Source: AP-15 sp963788085 (GTDB lineage Bacteria; Pseudomonadota; Alphaproteobacteria; ATCC43930; CGMCC-115725). Taken from it: a stretch of DNA of 64,000 nt. The stretch spans positions 1 through 64,000 of the forward strand of contig CAWBFS010000071.1 of assembly GCA_963788085.1 (NCBI GenBank). Reading direction: 5' to 3'. Positions 1 through 9,975 of this stretch are shown piece by piece (position 1 is the first letter of the stretch; the number at the start of each line of letters is the position of its first letter). Below the pieces are notes generated by a model. It was not told the DNA's origin. It searched no databases and saw only the letters and a program-made list of their open reading frames with translations. The translations under genes and the position numbers were made by a program.

Positions 1-1457
1 AGGGTCGGGGTTTGCGCCGCGGCGAGGATTGCGGCGGCTTCTTTGGCGACGCGGGTGCCTTCGAAGAAGCGCGGGTTTTGCGTGCCCCAGAGCTTGACCG
101 CGTTCGTGAAGGTGAAGGCGCGGAAATCGTCGACGGTGATGTGGCCGTCCTCGACCAGCTCGTAGGCTTCGGGCAAGGGGTGGCGCATGTCGATCACATC
201 GAAATGCCCGATATCCGAGCTGAAGATCGCGTTGAGCTTTGACCCGAACGGGTTGTTGCGGCCAAACGCGGTCGCGTTCATGCGGTCGTCGGCCTCGCAG
301 CCGAAATAGTAAGGCTTAGCGTAGAGCTCGACCCAGTCTTCCTTGCGGGTGATCTGGCAGGCCGAGAAATCGTCGATGTTCTCGACATTGCCGGTGAGAA
401 AAGCCTGTTCGGGGTCGGGCAGTCCGCCGCGCTCGCGCAATGCCGCGGCGATGTCGCTATAGCCGTATTTCTCGACGAGGCTCATCAATTGGGCGCGGTC
501 GAGCTTGTCGGGATGCATGCGCTCCAATGCCTTGGCGCTGCGCCGCTCCCAATGCTCGATCAGATCGCCGAAGAGTTGCGAGGCCCAGCCGACGCCGCCT
601 TCGAGAAACGCAAACCGCAGTTCCGGGAAGCGCCGGGTGACGCCGCCCAGGAAAATCGCCTTGGCGGTCGCATGGCCGGCCGCGGCGAAATGGCCGATGT
701 GGTTGTAGGTGAAATTGGTCGGCGACAGGCGCAGGCCCTGGTTGCTCGAGGCGCTGTGGAAGGTCGGCGCGATGCCGAGTTCGACGCATTTCGCCCAGAC
801 CGGGTCGTAATCATACTCGCTGTCGAGGCCGAGCACGTCGTACCACACCGCGAAGCGCGCCGTGTCGGGGTCGTTGGCCGCGGCGGCCGGCACCTTGCGG
901 GCCATATTGCTGCCGAACATGCCGACCTTCGAGCCGAGTTGCTTCGTGGCGAATTCGAGCTCGGCGATCGCCTCCTCTGGGGTGTGCATCGGGATGATCG
1001 CCGCCGGCGTCAAGCGGTCGCCGAGACCACTGAAATAATCGGCCGAGACGATATTGTAGGCGCGGATCACCGCGCGCCGCGTCGCGTCGTCCTGAATGCG
1101 CGGAAAGCGCAGCCCGGCGGTCGGGTAGACGACGACAAAGTCGAGGCCCAGCTCGTCGAGCCGGTCATAGAGCAATTTCGGCATCATCGCGGTGGCGCGG
1201 TCGAGCGTGTTTTCCGCCTGGCGCGCCCAGAACGCCTGCTGACCCAAGCGTTTTTCGCGCCGCTCGGCGACCGACATCGAGAGCAACTCGCGCGTCGTGC
1301 CCATCGCCTTCAAAAAGCCGTCCGCGGCGAGGTCGCCGCCGACCTTGCGCATCTTGTCGCTGAACACCGGGTCGTATTCGACCCAATGGCCGTCGCCGTC
1401 GACGATCGGATGGTCGATTTTCGACCGGACTTGTTCAGGGGTCATATGCGCGCTCAT
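1..1457 (-). CDS. Amidohydrolase (amidohydrolase_2 / COG2159 type), 3' end cut by window edge
   Basis: An open minus-strand frame of 485 codons runs from ATG at 1457 to the left edge without a stop. A TGGAGA ribosome site lies about 8 nt upstream of this ATG, which makes it the best start. The N-terminus has the family's metal-site strand VDGDGHW (residues 19-25), followed by a central HSAS segment and LEGGVGW, and near the end the SSDIGHFD motif that normally carries the catalytic aspartate. The family comprises TIM-barrel metal-dependent hydrolases or decarboxylases acting in the cytoplasm, often on aromatic acids or lactones. The substrate cannot be read here. A long antisense frame over the same bases is a shadow. 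Confidence 0.8.
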   Translation of the reverse strand, partial: MSAHMTPEQVRSKIDHPIVDGDGHWVEYDPVFSDKMRKVGGDLAADGFLKAMGTTRELLSMSVAERREKRLGQQAFWARQAENTLDRATAMMPKLLYDRLDELGLDFVVVYPTAGLRFPRIQDDATRRAVIRAYNIVSADYFSGLGDRLTPAAIIPMHTPEEAIAELEFATKQLGSKVGMFGSNMARKVPAAAANDPDTARFAVWYDVLGLDSEYDYDPVWAKCVELGIAPTFHSASSNQGLRLSPTNFTYNHIGHFAAAGHATAKAIFLGGVTRRFPELRFAFLEGGVGWASQLFGDLIEHWERRSAKALERMHPDKLDRAQLMSLVEKYGYSDIAAALRERGGLPDPEQAFLTGNVENIDDFSACQITRKEDWVELYAKPYYFGCEADDRMNATAFGRNNPFGSKLNAIFSSDIGHFDVIDMRHPLPEAYELVEDGHITVDDFRAFTFTNAVKLWGTQNPRFFEGTRVAKEAAAILAAAQTPT

Positions 1458-1849
1458 GGATGTTTCTCCAGAGAAGTCGGGATATAGTACTATCCATTGT
1501 GGGGGTATTCCGAGCGCTTCGCCACAGACGATCGGCGCTGAGCCTTGCACACAGCGCAAGGCCCCCCGTCATCTCTGCCGGGTCCGTCCTGTCGCCGACG
1601 CTCCGCGTGCCAGGCATGACATCCCTCGAACCTGCGCGCACGGCAGTGCAGGCCGAAAAATCGGGATTAACCTTAAGATATTTTTAACAATTCAACTTGA
1701 CCAACCCCATCCCTAAGGGTAGTGTCGACGTTAACCTTTTTTGCGCTTCCCGTTTGAGCTTAGAATTAGAGAAGACACCGCACATCCAAACATAAAATCG
1801 ACGAGAACAGAGGCAGCCGCAGTGAAAGTGCTAGCCCGAGGAGGAAACG
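1458..1849. other. Intergenic region upstream of first NHL-like gene
   Basis: This 392-bp gap separates the divergent amidohydrolase and NHL-like genes. No gene was recognised in it. A weak sigma70-like pair, TTGACC (1697-1702) and TAGTGT (1720-1725) with 17 nt between them, could drive the NHL-like gene. The downstream gene has a strong GAGGAGG ribosome site just before 1850. Confidence 0.3.
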
Positions 1850-3327
1850 ATGAAAACCAGACGATATGCCTATTTCGGCGGCGCGGTGCTTGCCGCAATG
1901 GTTATTACGATCGGCGGATGGCATCCGCTCGCGAACGCGGAAAACAGCAGTCGGCCGGTTTTCGCGGTCGATGGTTCCTGGCCCAACCCGCTGCCGGCCC
2001 CCGTCGGGGCCGATAATAAGGCGCACGCCTGGGTGCAGGGTGAGGTCGCCGGCAATTGCATCGACATGCGCGATAACGTTTACACCTTCAACCGCGGATG
2101 GGAAGTCGGCGTCACGGTCAACGGCGTCCTGCAAGGAAATGAGTCGGGGGCCATCAATGGGAACGACGCCACCTCAGGAGGGGCGATCCCGTCTCCGCCG
2201 GTCGTCGCCTTCGATTCCGACGGCAACGTCGTCGCAGGGTGGGGTAACCCAAGCCTGATCCAAACAGGGGCGGATTACGGATATGCCGCCTACATGCCGC
2301 ACGGCGCGCACGGCTGCTATGTCGATTACCAGGGTTACGTCTGGGTCGGCGGAAATGGCGACGGCATCATTCAGAAATATAACCCGCATGGTCGCCAACG
2401 CCGAGGGCGCCAATGCGACCTTTGTGACGCAGATCGGCACCAAGGGAATGTGCGACGGCACGCAGCCATCGGGTAACCGCCAATCCGTTCAGCTCGTGCG
2501 GCGAGACCAACGACCTCAACAGCAGTCACACCCTGCTGAACGAACCCCCGGACATCGCCGTGGATCCGTTGCCGGATCCGGTCACCGGCACGCGGGGAAG
2601 CGTCTATATTGCCGACGGCTATGGCAACCACCGCATCGTCGTCTACACGACTGCCGACGGAGGTCAGACCTACCAATACAATCGCCAATGGGGCCAGACG
2701 TGCATGATCAACGGCGTGGCAAGCAACAGCCAGGCGTGTCCTGCCGGCACCTTCGGAGGTACTGGTGGCGGCCACCCGCATTGTATCGTGCTCGGCAATG
2801 ACGGGAACGTCTATGCCTGCGATCGCCCCAATAGCCGAATTCAGGTGTTCGCCAGAAATTGCGGTGCCCCATCGACGACCCTCGTACCGCAACCGCTGTG
2901 CACCCCCTTGCGGATCATCAACATCGGGGGCAATGCCGGCCAGACCCCCCCTGCCGGCTTTACCGACGGCATCAACGCGTTCGCAAGCTACGCCCCGGAA
3001 GACACTGCCGCCATTCTGGGTTCGACCACGACGCGAGCGTGCGACATCGATTTCTGGCCCAATGTCGACTATCTCGCGACCAAGAGCCCGACCAGTCAGA
3101 ATGCCATCATCGATGTCGATCTGAACAACGACAACGTCTGGCTGTTGGACAAGACAACCGCGACAGTGTTCGGCGCTCTCGGCGTCTGCGGGATTATTCC
3201 GTGCCCCGGGCACAACGAGGGCCACTTCGCCTACAGCCACACTGTCGCAAGTGATTCGAAAGGCAACATCTATGTTGCCGAAACGATTACCGGACGCCGC
3301 ATCCAGAAGTTCGTGCCGGTAAAGTAG
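1850..3327 (+). CDS. Secreted NHL-repeat-like protein, copy 1, interrupted by two frameshifts
   Basis: Near-identical in layout to the intact 497-residue gene at 6382-7875. Frame 1 begins at ATG 1850 after a GAGGAGGAAACG ribosome site and has a signal peptide (residues 1 to about 30, ending in ANA). It matches copy 2 until about 2387, where an extra base shifts the frame. A second shift falls near 2472, after which the third frame stays open to the stop at 3327. Repeated blocks such as VVAFDSDGNVVAGWGNPS, and DGYGNHRIVVYTT, resemble blades of an NHL beta-propeller, with many paired cysteines fitting a periplasmic or secreted location. The function is unknown. The damage could be sequencing indels or decay of a redundant copy. 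Confidence 0.7.
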
Positions 3328-3355
3328 GGGCCATTAGAAGCACCTAAGCCCTGCT

Positions 3356-3392
3356 CCCAGCGGACAAGAAGCGGCGCTTCTTGGCCGCTGGG
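3356..3392 (+). terminator. Hairpin downstream of NHL copy 1
   Basis: CCCAGCGG (3356-3363) pairs with CCGCTGGG (3385-3392), and AAGAAGC (3366-3372) pairs with GCTTCTT (3376-3382) around a GGC loop, with one A-G mismatch between the stems. No T-tract follows, so it may be an RNA-processing or transcription-attenuating hairpin before the HupE gene and not a classic intrinsic terminator. A matching hairpin follows copy 2. Confidence 0.5.
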
Positions 3393-3415
3393 ACGCCCGG
3401 CGAAAGAATCTGGCA

Positions 3416-4744
3416 ATGTTGAAGCGTTGGATTTGCTGCTCGGCGATTTGGCTGTTCTGCACGATCGTGGGTTCGATCCCGGCAGGCGCGCATGATCTGC
3501 CGCTCGACCGGATGATGAACGGCTTTGTCAAGATCGAACCGCACCAGGCCGACTTCGTGGTCCGCGTACCTCTGGACCTATTGCTCGGCGTGCCGTTTCC
3601 GCTCGCGGGGAACCACTACGACATTGCGGCGTCCAGGCCCGCGATCGAAACCGCGCTCAAGGCTCTGGCGACCGCTCTCGAGCTTTGGGAAAACAATGTT
3701 CGTCTCGTGCCTTCGAGCGCCGCGGGCCAGCTGGCTCCGCTCTCGGATCGCTCGTTCGAAGACTATGATGGGGCGGTCGCGCGGGTGGCCGAGCCACTGG
3801 CGCCGGACACCGTCATCGCCTTTCAGCTGGGCTATTTGGACGCCCATTTCGTCTATCCGATCTCCTCTCCCAAATCAGTTTTTTCGATAGAGACCCGCCT
3901 TGCCGCCGACCTCGGGGATTACACCAAGCTGACTATTCGCTATATCCCGCTCGGCGAAGCCGCGCGGGCCATGGTGATCACCGGCGGATCCGGCCGCGTG
4001 GCGCTTGATCCGGCGTGGTACCAAGCCTCGGCCGGGTTCATCAGGCTCGGCATCGAGCATATTTTGAGCGGCATCGACCATCTGCTGTTTCTGCTCTGCC
4101 TGGTCATCCCCTTTCGCCGGGTCATCAGCCTGATACCCGTGATCACGGCATTCACTGTGGGGCACTCGATAACGCTGATCGGCACTGCTTACAACATTGC
4201 TCCAGTCGGCGCGTGGTTTCCTCCCTTCATAGAAATGGCCATCGCCGTATCGATCGTCTACATGGCACTCGAGAACATCGTCGGCGCCAATCTGCGGCGG
4301 CGCTGGATCATTGCCGGGCTCTTCGGCCTCGTGCACGGCTTCGGCTTCGCCGATATCCTGAGGGAGCAACTGCAGTTCGCCGGATCGAACCTGCTGGTAT
4401 CGCTGCTCTCGTTCAATATCGGGATCGAGATCGGCCAGCTCGCCGTTCTGTGCGTCTTCGTTCCAGCGCTCGCCCTCCTATTCCGGGGCGCGATGTCCGG
4501 ACGGATGGGGATCATCGTGGTGTCGGCGATCGTCGCCCATACGGCCTGGCATTGGATGCTCGACCGCGCCGACGTGTTCTGGCGGACGCCGTGGCCCCAG
4601 CTAACGGTCCCGGGGCTGATGATCCTGGCGCGATGGATCGTTGCCGTGGGCCTCGCGGTGGCCCTCGCGAAACTGCTCGCGAAATGGATTGACCGCAAAT
4701 GGCCGGGTCATGTCCTGCCGGCAGAAAGTCGGATTGAGGGTTGA
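3416..4744 (+). CDS. HupE/UreJ_2-family membrane protein
   Basis: 442 residues. A signal sequence (1-25, ending AGA-H) is followed by a periplasmic domain of about 170 residues and then a membrane half of six to seven helices. The membrane half carries the family's histidine signatures: GIEHILSGIDHLLF at about 215-228, FTVGHS at about 247, and GLVHGFGFAD at about 305. HupE/UreJ relatives are linked to nickel or cobalt permeation, and this longer two-domain version is usually annotated HupE/UreJ_2. It lies 90 bp after NHL copy 1 on the same strand, so co-transcription is possible. nikR lies 6 kb away, which makes a nickel role attractive, but no NikR site was seen in front of this gene. Confidence 0.85.
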   Translation: MLKRWICCSAIWLFCTIVGSIPAGAHDLPLDRMMNGFVKIEPHQADFVVRVPLDLLLGVPFPLAGNHYDIAASRPAIETALKALATALELWENNVRLVPSSAAGQLAPLSDRSFEDYDGAVARVAEPLAPDTVIAFQLGYLDAHFVYPISSPKSVFSIETRLAADLGDYTKLTIRYIPLGEAARAMVITGGSGRVALDPAWYQASAGFIRLGIEHILSGIDHLLFLLCLVIPFRRVISLIPVITAFTVGHSITLIGTAYNIAPVGAWFPPFIEMAIAVSIVYMALENIVGANLRRRWIIAGLFGLVHGFGFADILREQLQFAGSNLLVSLLSFNIGIEIGQLAVLCVFVPALALLFRGAMSGRMGIIVVSAIVAHTAWHWMLDRADVFWRTPWPQLTVPGLMILARWIVAVGLAVALAKLLAKWIDRKWPGHVLPAESRIEG

Positions 4745-4967
4745 GCTTCAACCCTATTGGTTTCGGGCTGCCAGGAGGCAGCTCCAGCAAAGGTGCCACC
4801 CTGAGAGCCTGTGAATGTTAGTCGGGGTGATGGTTGGCGACATCTCGGGGCGGTACTGGATAACGGCTTGGCTGCGGCGCGGGTCTCATCGGCGAGACTG
4901 GGAAAAAGGGGAGAGAGGATGGTTGAGCGGGCGGGAATATCTGTCATTGAGTTGGCGCTTCGGTCAA

Positions 4968-6206
4968 CTATCTCAAGTTGCCGCAGCGATGGCGGCGGCG
5001 CAACGCCAAAGCACGCAGCATGTTGTGGGCGAGCGCGAACCACAGCAGCACGGCGAGGGCTTTTTGCTCGCAAGCGCAGCTGAGCGAGCATGAGGCGCGC
5101 CAGGCATTGGGGCATTCGGCCTGCGAGCGCTGCTGGTAGAGGGCTTTACGAGGCTCGCTGGCCATCGCAGGCGCCAGTCCGCCACCCGCGGTTTGTAGTC
5201 CGGCCGCGGCGCGTAAGGATAGGTGCAGTGCTTGCTGTGCCGGCGGGCACCACAGTTTGATGTCGCTCTGATGAGCGCACTCGATATCGTCGGTTTTGGC
5301 AAACGGCCATCCACGAGGTAATCCGACGGCGGCGTCGGCATCGCTCAAGCGCTCCAGCGCGGGGCGCGCCAGGCGCGGTGGAGCGTGGTGTCGATGTCGA
5401 CGCGACGATGACTGACCTTTGGCGCCGACACGATCTGCATGTTGTAGGCCGGCGAAACCACCATCGGCCAACTCATCGCGCGCTCGGCATCGGTGGTAGA
5501 GGCGCGCGGCTCCTTCTGCGGCTCACTCGGTTTGTTGGTTTCTCGCGAAGCGAGCGCTAGGTTCGAGCTCATTCATCAGGTAGAGAGCGGCTGCACGCTC
5601 CTCTTGTTAGCGCGCGCGCGCTGTTGCGCTGCTCGCTGACGCGGATAGCGCGCGGATCGGCTTCGAGCTCGGCGCGAAGCAGCGAGACTAGCGCTTTGGC
5701 GCCACGGCGAGTTTGCTTAACGCTAGCGCGGACGGAAAGAGACGGCATGCGCGGCGCGTACCTTGAGCGTGTCCTGCGCCAGCACATCGAGCACCACGAG
5801 ACCTTGGGTAACTAGTGCCGCAACGCGCGGGTCAGCAACAGGTAGAGCACGCGGCATGAGCCACGAGAAAATCAGACAGCGTGTGGTAGTTCATCGACAC
5901 GACGCCGCACAGCGAGCGATAGGAGAGATGCTGCTCGCACAACAGGGAGAGCTGCAGCGCGCTGCAGACCCCCTCCACGGTCGCGCACAGCCACAGCGCC
6001 ATCATCAGCTCGGCTGCTGGCGGCGCCTGCCCCGGCACTCCCTCGCGAGACTTCACCGCATCGAGCAGCGCGCAGCAAATCAAGAAATTGGACAAAGCGA
6101 AAACGGCGCGTAAGGGATAGATGGCAGCCACCAGAACATAAGGTGCCACCGCATGAAGAAAAGCTGATGAAGCTAAGGCTGCAGCAACAGCGGCGTTACA
6201 AGACAA
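4968..6206 (-). pseudogene. Decayed IS1182-type transposase
   Basis: Read on the minus strand, the piece at 6206-5832 resembles the transposase N-terminal domain (DUF772), including GVCSALQLSLLCEQHLSYRS and NYHTLSDF. At about 5500-5410 comes RASTTDAERAMSWPMV...AYNMQIV, typical of the central catalytic region. At about 5130-4985 the C-terminal pattern ECPNAW...LWFALAHNMLRALAL appears. These pieces lie in several frames with internal loss, so the element is dead. No clear terminal inverted repeats were found. It sits between the two NHL-like copies and may have mediated their duplication. Confidence 0.65.
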
Positions 6207-6224
6207 AGCGCTTGAGGCAACTGC

Positions 6225-6360
6225 TGCTAAGGTAAATCAAAAAACAGTTAGCTATTGAAAGACAAAGAAAGGCTAAACTCAAAAAAGTAATAAAGTAAAA
6301 AATAGAAATAAAAAAAATAGCTGCAACCACTTAAAGCAGCAAAAATGCGAGAAAAATTCA
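6225..6360. other. AT-rich tract before NHL copy 2
   Basis: A run of A-rich sequence unlike its GC-rich surroundings, just outside the decayed transposase and upstream of the GAGGAGGAAAGCC ribosome site of the second NHL-like gene. It may hold that gene's promoter or be the edge of transferred DNA. No reading frame was recognised in it. Confidence 0.5.
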
Positions 6361-6381
6361 CACGCTCTGAGGAGGAAAGCC

Positions 6382-7875
6382 ATGAAACCGAAAGCGTATG
6401 CTTACTATGCCTGCATAGTTGGTGGCCTGCTTGCCGCGGCTATTCTTGCGATCGCGGGATGGGGGCCGCTCGCCATCGCGGATAATCGTCAAAATCCGGT
6501 CTTCGCGGTCGACCCCTTCTGGCCGAAACCGCTTCCAGCCCCCGTCGGGGCCGACGGATTTTCGCATCCCTGGATACAGGGCGAGGTCGCCGGGAACTGT
6601 ATCGACAAGAACGACAATGTTTATACCTTTAACCGTGGTTGGGAGGTCGGTGTAACAATCAACGGCGTCCTGCAAGGAAACCAGTCTGGGGCTATCGATA
6701 GCCAGGACGCCACCGACTCGGCGATCCCGTCTCCGCCGGTCGTTGCATTCGATTCCGACGGCAATGTCATCGCCGGGTGGGGCAACCCCAGCCTCATACA
6801 GACTGGGGCTGATTACGGGTATGCTGCCTATATGGCGCACGGCTCGCATGGCTGCTTTGTCGATTACCAGGGTTACGTCTGGGTCGGCGGAAACGGCGAC
6901 GGCATCGTTCAGAAATACAACCCAATGGTCGCGAACGCCGAGGGCGCCAATGCGACCTATGTGGCGCAGATCGGCACCAAGGGAATGTGCGACACGCTGA
7001 CGCCGCCGGCGCCAGGGGCAAACCCGTTTACTTCATGTGGAACCAACGGGACTTCCGACGCCAACACCAGTCACACCCTGCTGAACGAACCTGCGGACAT
7101 CGCCGTGGATCCGTTACCGGATCCGGTCACCGGCACGCGGGGAAGCGTCTATATTGCCGACGGCTACGGCAACCACCGCGTCGTCGTCTACACGACTGCC
7201 GACGGAGGTCAAACATACCAATACAATCGCCAATGGGGCACGGTCTGCATGATTAACGGCGTGGCAAGCGTCAGTCAGAGCTGTCCTCCCGGCACGTTCG
7301 GGGCCACCGGCGGCGGTCATCCGCATTGCGTCGTGTTCGACAATGTCGGGAACATCTATGTCTGTGATCGCCCGAATAGCCGAATTCAGGTATTCTCCAG
7401 GAGTTGCGGCGCCCCATCGACGACCGCCAACCCGCAACCGGTGTGCATGCCGAATAAAATAATCAACATCGGCCTCAATGCCGGCCAGACACCCCCGACG
7501 AACGTCCCAGTCATCGGCAACAATGCGTTCCAAAGCGCCGCCCCGGAAAACGCTGGCGCGATATTGGCATCCCTGATGTTACGCGCCTGCGACATGGATT
7601 TCTGGCCCAATATCGACTACCTCGCAAGCAAGAGTCCGACCAGCCAGAAAATCATCGTCGATGCCGATGCCAACAACGACAACGTCTGGCTGATCGACAA
7701 GGCAAGCGGCAACGTGTTCGGCGCACTCGGCCTCTGCGGGATCATCCCGTGTCCGGGGCACAATGTGGGTCAATTTGAAACCAGTCACACACTCGCCGTC
7801 GATTTGAGGGGCAACGTCTACGTCGCCGAAACAATCACCGGCCGCCGCGTCCAGAAGTTCGTGCCGGTGAAATAA
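6382..7875 (+). CDS. Secreted NHL-repeat-like protein, copy 2 (intact)
   Basis: 497 residues starting at ATG 6382 behind a strong GGAGGAAAGCC ribosome site. The signal peptide spans about residues 1-33 (hydrophobic IVGGLLAAAILAIAGW core, cut near AIA-D). The mature part shows repeated blade-like units (DSDGNVIAGWGNPS, YQGYVWVGGNGDG, DGYGNHRVVVYTT, DNVGNIYVCDRPNSRIQVF, DLRGNVYVAETITGRRVQKF), the last two being classic NHL phrasing, plus about ten cysteines suited to disulphides. It probably folds as a six- or seven-bladed propeller in the periplasm or outside the cell. The ligand or activity is unknown. It is very close to the interrupted gene at 1850-3327. Confidence 0.85.
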   Translation: MKPKAYAYYACIVGGLLAAAILAIAGWGPLAIADNRQNPVFAVDPFWPKPLPAPVGADGFSHPWIQGEVAGNCIDKNDNVYTFNRGWEVGVTINGVLQGNQSGAIDSQDATDSAIPSPPVVAFDSDGNVIAGWGNPSLIQTGADYGYAAYMAHGSHGCFVDYQGYVWVGGNGDGIVQKYNPMVANAEGANATYVAQIGTKGMCDTLTPPAPGANPFTSCGTNGTSDANTSHTLLNEPADIAVDPLPDPVTGTRGSVYIADGYGNHRVVVYTTADGGQTYQYNRQWGTVCMINGVASVSQSCPPGTFGATGGGHPHCVVFDNVGNIYVCDRPNSRIQVFSRSCGAPSTTANPQPVCMPNKIINIGLNAGQTPPTNVPVIGNNAFQSAAPENAGAILASLMLRACDMDFWPNIDYLASKSPTSQKIIVDADANNDNVWLIDKASGNVFGALGLCGIIPCPGHNVGQFETSHTLAVDLRGNVYVAETITGRRVQKFVPVK

Positions 7876-7886
7876 GAGCCTCGCCT

Positions 7887-7920
7887 CCAGCGGCCAAGAA
7901 GGGCGCTTCTCGGCCGCTGG
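7887..7920 (+). terminator. Hairpin downstream of NHL copy 2
   Basis: CCAGCGGCC (7887-7895) pairs perfectly with GGCCGCTGG (7912-7920), with an inner AGAAG/CTTCT stem. It is homologous to the hairpin at 3356-3392, so it was part of the duplicated unit. There is no T-tract. Confidence 0.5.
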
Positions 7921-7941
7921 CAACGTTCGTCTCGTGCCTTC
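7921..7941 (+). pseudogene. 21-bp remnant of a second HupE-like gene
   Basis: 20 of 21 bases match 3694-3714, inside the HupE/UreJ-like gene (codons for NNVRLVP). The match starts directly after the copy-2 hairpin. The simplest reading is that the duplication once included the HupE-like gene and that a deletion left this scar. Confidence 0.55.
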
Positions 7942-7952
7942 TCGTGACTGAT

Positions 7953-9975
7953 TTAGCGCTGCTGGCCGAGCGCGCTCCAAGCCATTGCCCGACCATGTGC
8001 GAGACTGGCGAAGAAACGTTGGCTTTCCCGTCGCTCGTGCGTCGGCGGCAGGCTGGCAGCGGCTCTATCGAACTCTTGCAGCGCCTGCTGCGGTTGACGC
8101 GCGGCCAGCTCTGCGTAGCCGAGCGCCAGCAATTCCGGAGCGGGATAAGGGAGGAGCGCGCTAGCGTGTTCCCAGGCCGCGATCTCTTCCATCAATCGGC
8201 CTTGACGGTGATAAATCGCTCCTAATGCTGCCCAAGTAGTTCCATTCGACTCCAGAGCCGCGGACTGTAGGTATTCGTGTTCAGCTTCATGCAAGGACCC
8301 CGCTTCAACAAACAAATTTCCGCGCAGCGAATGAACAAAGGCGCTGCCCGGGAAAATTGCCAGCGCCTTGCTTGTCGCTTCGAAAGCTGCATAGTTTCGC
8401 CCCAGCGCCTGCAGAACAGCAGCGGCATTGGCCCAGTGGTTGAACGCTTCGGTTGCATCTCCTTCCGGTATCACGGCCGGTAACGGCGCGGTGGCGCACT
8501 GGATCCGCAATCGGGCGATCAGATCCTCGTTCTCCGGCTTGCGCCGCACAAACACCGCGGAGACTTCATCCAAGTACACCGGCGGCCAATCCTCGCTGCT
8601 ACAAAACTGCCGCAGCATCGGGAAGAGATGCAGTCCATTGTATCGCCCGAGCGGGACGAGGATGGCGTTGATGTTGTAATGCTCGGCCTCTCGCTGCCAT
8701 TCCGGTGATTTGGGCGAACGTCGCCAGCAACTCACTATTAAGCTCCACCAATTCCGGGCCGAACGGAATGGCGCGGCCATCAACATAGTCAAGATATTTG
8801 GAGCCCAGGCGCCAGGTAAAATATCCGCCTTCGTTGTAAGTGTTAAAGATCTGCGCGGGTATATCTTCGCGCTCGAGGAAGGCGGCCGCCCGTTCGGGAA
8901 ACCACCACGACAATCCCATCCCGAACGAGCCGAGGTCGGTGCTCGCGAGATAGCTGCGGTTGCTTACCAGGTCAGCCGATCGGAGGCAGGCGAGCGCCAC
9001 TGCGAGAGATGCCGCGCCGACCGTGAGCGCGGCGCCGTACCGAGCAGTCTCGAGCCCGGCGTTCTTGATCTTTTTCTGTAACGTCGTCAGGGCCGACGAC
9101 AACACATCGGCTCCGACAATCACGGTGACGATGCCGAACAGGGCTTCGAAGCGAATGTGTTTGACGGCGAGGATCGCAGCGCCACTCAAGAATGCTGCAG
9201 CGCCCAACTGTTTCCTCAATACCGCGACCGGCACCGTCGCGGCGGTAACCAATAGCATCAGAAAGAACGCGCCGCCGGGGTCGCGCAGCGATAGGCCGGT
9301 CGACATTATCGTCCAGTTCAGCGGTACCGAACCCCATTCCGGGATCCACTGCAGTTGAGCGGCCATGGCGCGTTCCTGGCGGAGCAAGGCAGCGTATATC
9401 TCCCACCCCCAGGGATTTACCAGCGTTGCCCCGAGCACTGCAATCAGCCACGGCCAGCACCGTCGCAATCGTTCCACCGCCGGCTTGCGGCGTCCCGGCC
9501 AGACCATTTCCGAGGTTTCCGTCAAAACGTATCCGGCGATCAGGGCCAAGCCGACGACAAATCCGAGATGGAGGTTCACCCACGCCACCATCAATAACGG
9601 CAGGAGCCATAGCCGGGTTCGGCCAGTTCGATGGTAACGCCACAGCAGGGCAAGGAAGGCGGCGAACAGCAGCACTGTAAACATGTCGGCGCGCGGCCGG
9701 GTGCGGACGGCGATCAAGGGTACTGCCAGGATGGCCAGCAGCCCGGAAATTACCGATCCTCTCCGCAGCAGCAAAGCTGTCGTCGCTGCGCAGGCCGCCG
9801 CTCCGAGCCATGTGATCAGTGCATAACCCCCGACCGACCAAGCAGCGTAGAAAATGAGGCTTGAACCGATCGGGTAGATCCAAGGCTGTCCGTGTGCGGT
9901 ATAGGAGAATACGTCAGTAGACGGGATTTGCCGATGTTGAGCGATCCAGCGCCCGGTGGCCAGCAGCCATCCCAA
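7953..9975 (-). CDS. Polytopic membrane protein with C-terminal TPR-like domain, one frameshift
   Basis: Two minus-strand frames join into one protein. The part from 9975 has about ten hydrophobic helices and, near its start, the phrase GWLLATGRW...IPSTDVFSYTAHGQPW, typical of GT-C-like or oligosaccharyl-type membrane proteins. The part ending at 7953 carries TPR-like helices (ALGRNYAAFEATSKALAIFPGS, ALGAIYHRQGRLMEEIAAWE). The join is at about 8710, where TTT instead of TT in the plus strand would explain the shift. The TTG at 9975 is only the first possible start in frame. An upstream hydrophobic segment (about 10050-9996) and ATG 10123 in another frame suggest the true N-terminus lies further up. 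The substrate is unknown. Confidence 0.6.

Noticed and set aside
489..1487. Long plus-strand open frame of 332 codons
   Set aside because: It lies antisense to the well-supported amidohydrolase, is Arg-rich with no domain, and is a GC-bias shadow.
3356..3392. Classic rho-independent terminator
   Set aside because: The stem is strong but no T-run follows, so only a hairpin is claimed with moderate confidence.
4968..6206. Intact insertion sequence
   Set aside because: The transposase pieces occupy several frames and no terminal repeats were found. The same holds for the IS701-type remnant at 13035-14330.
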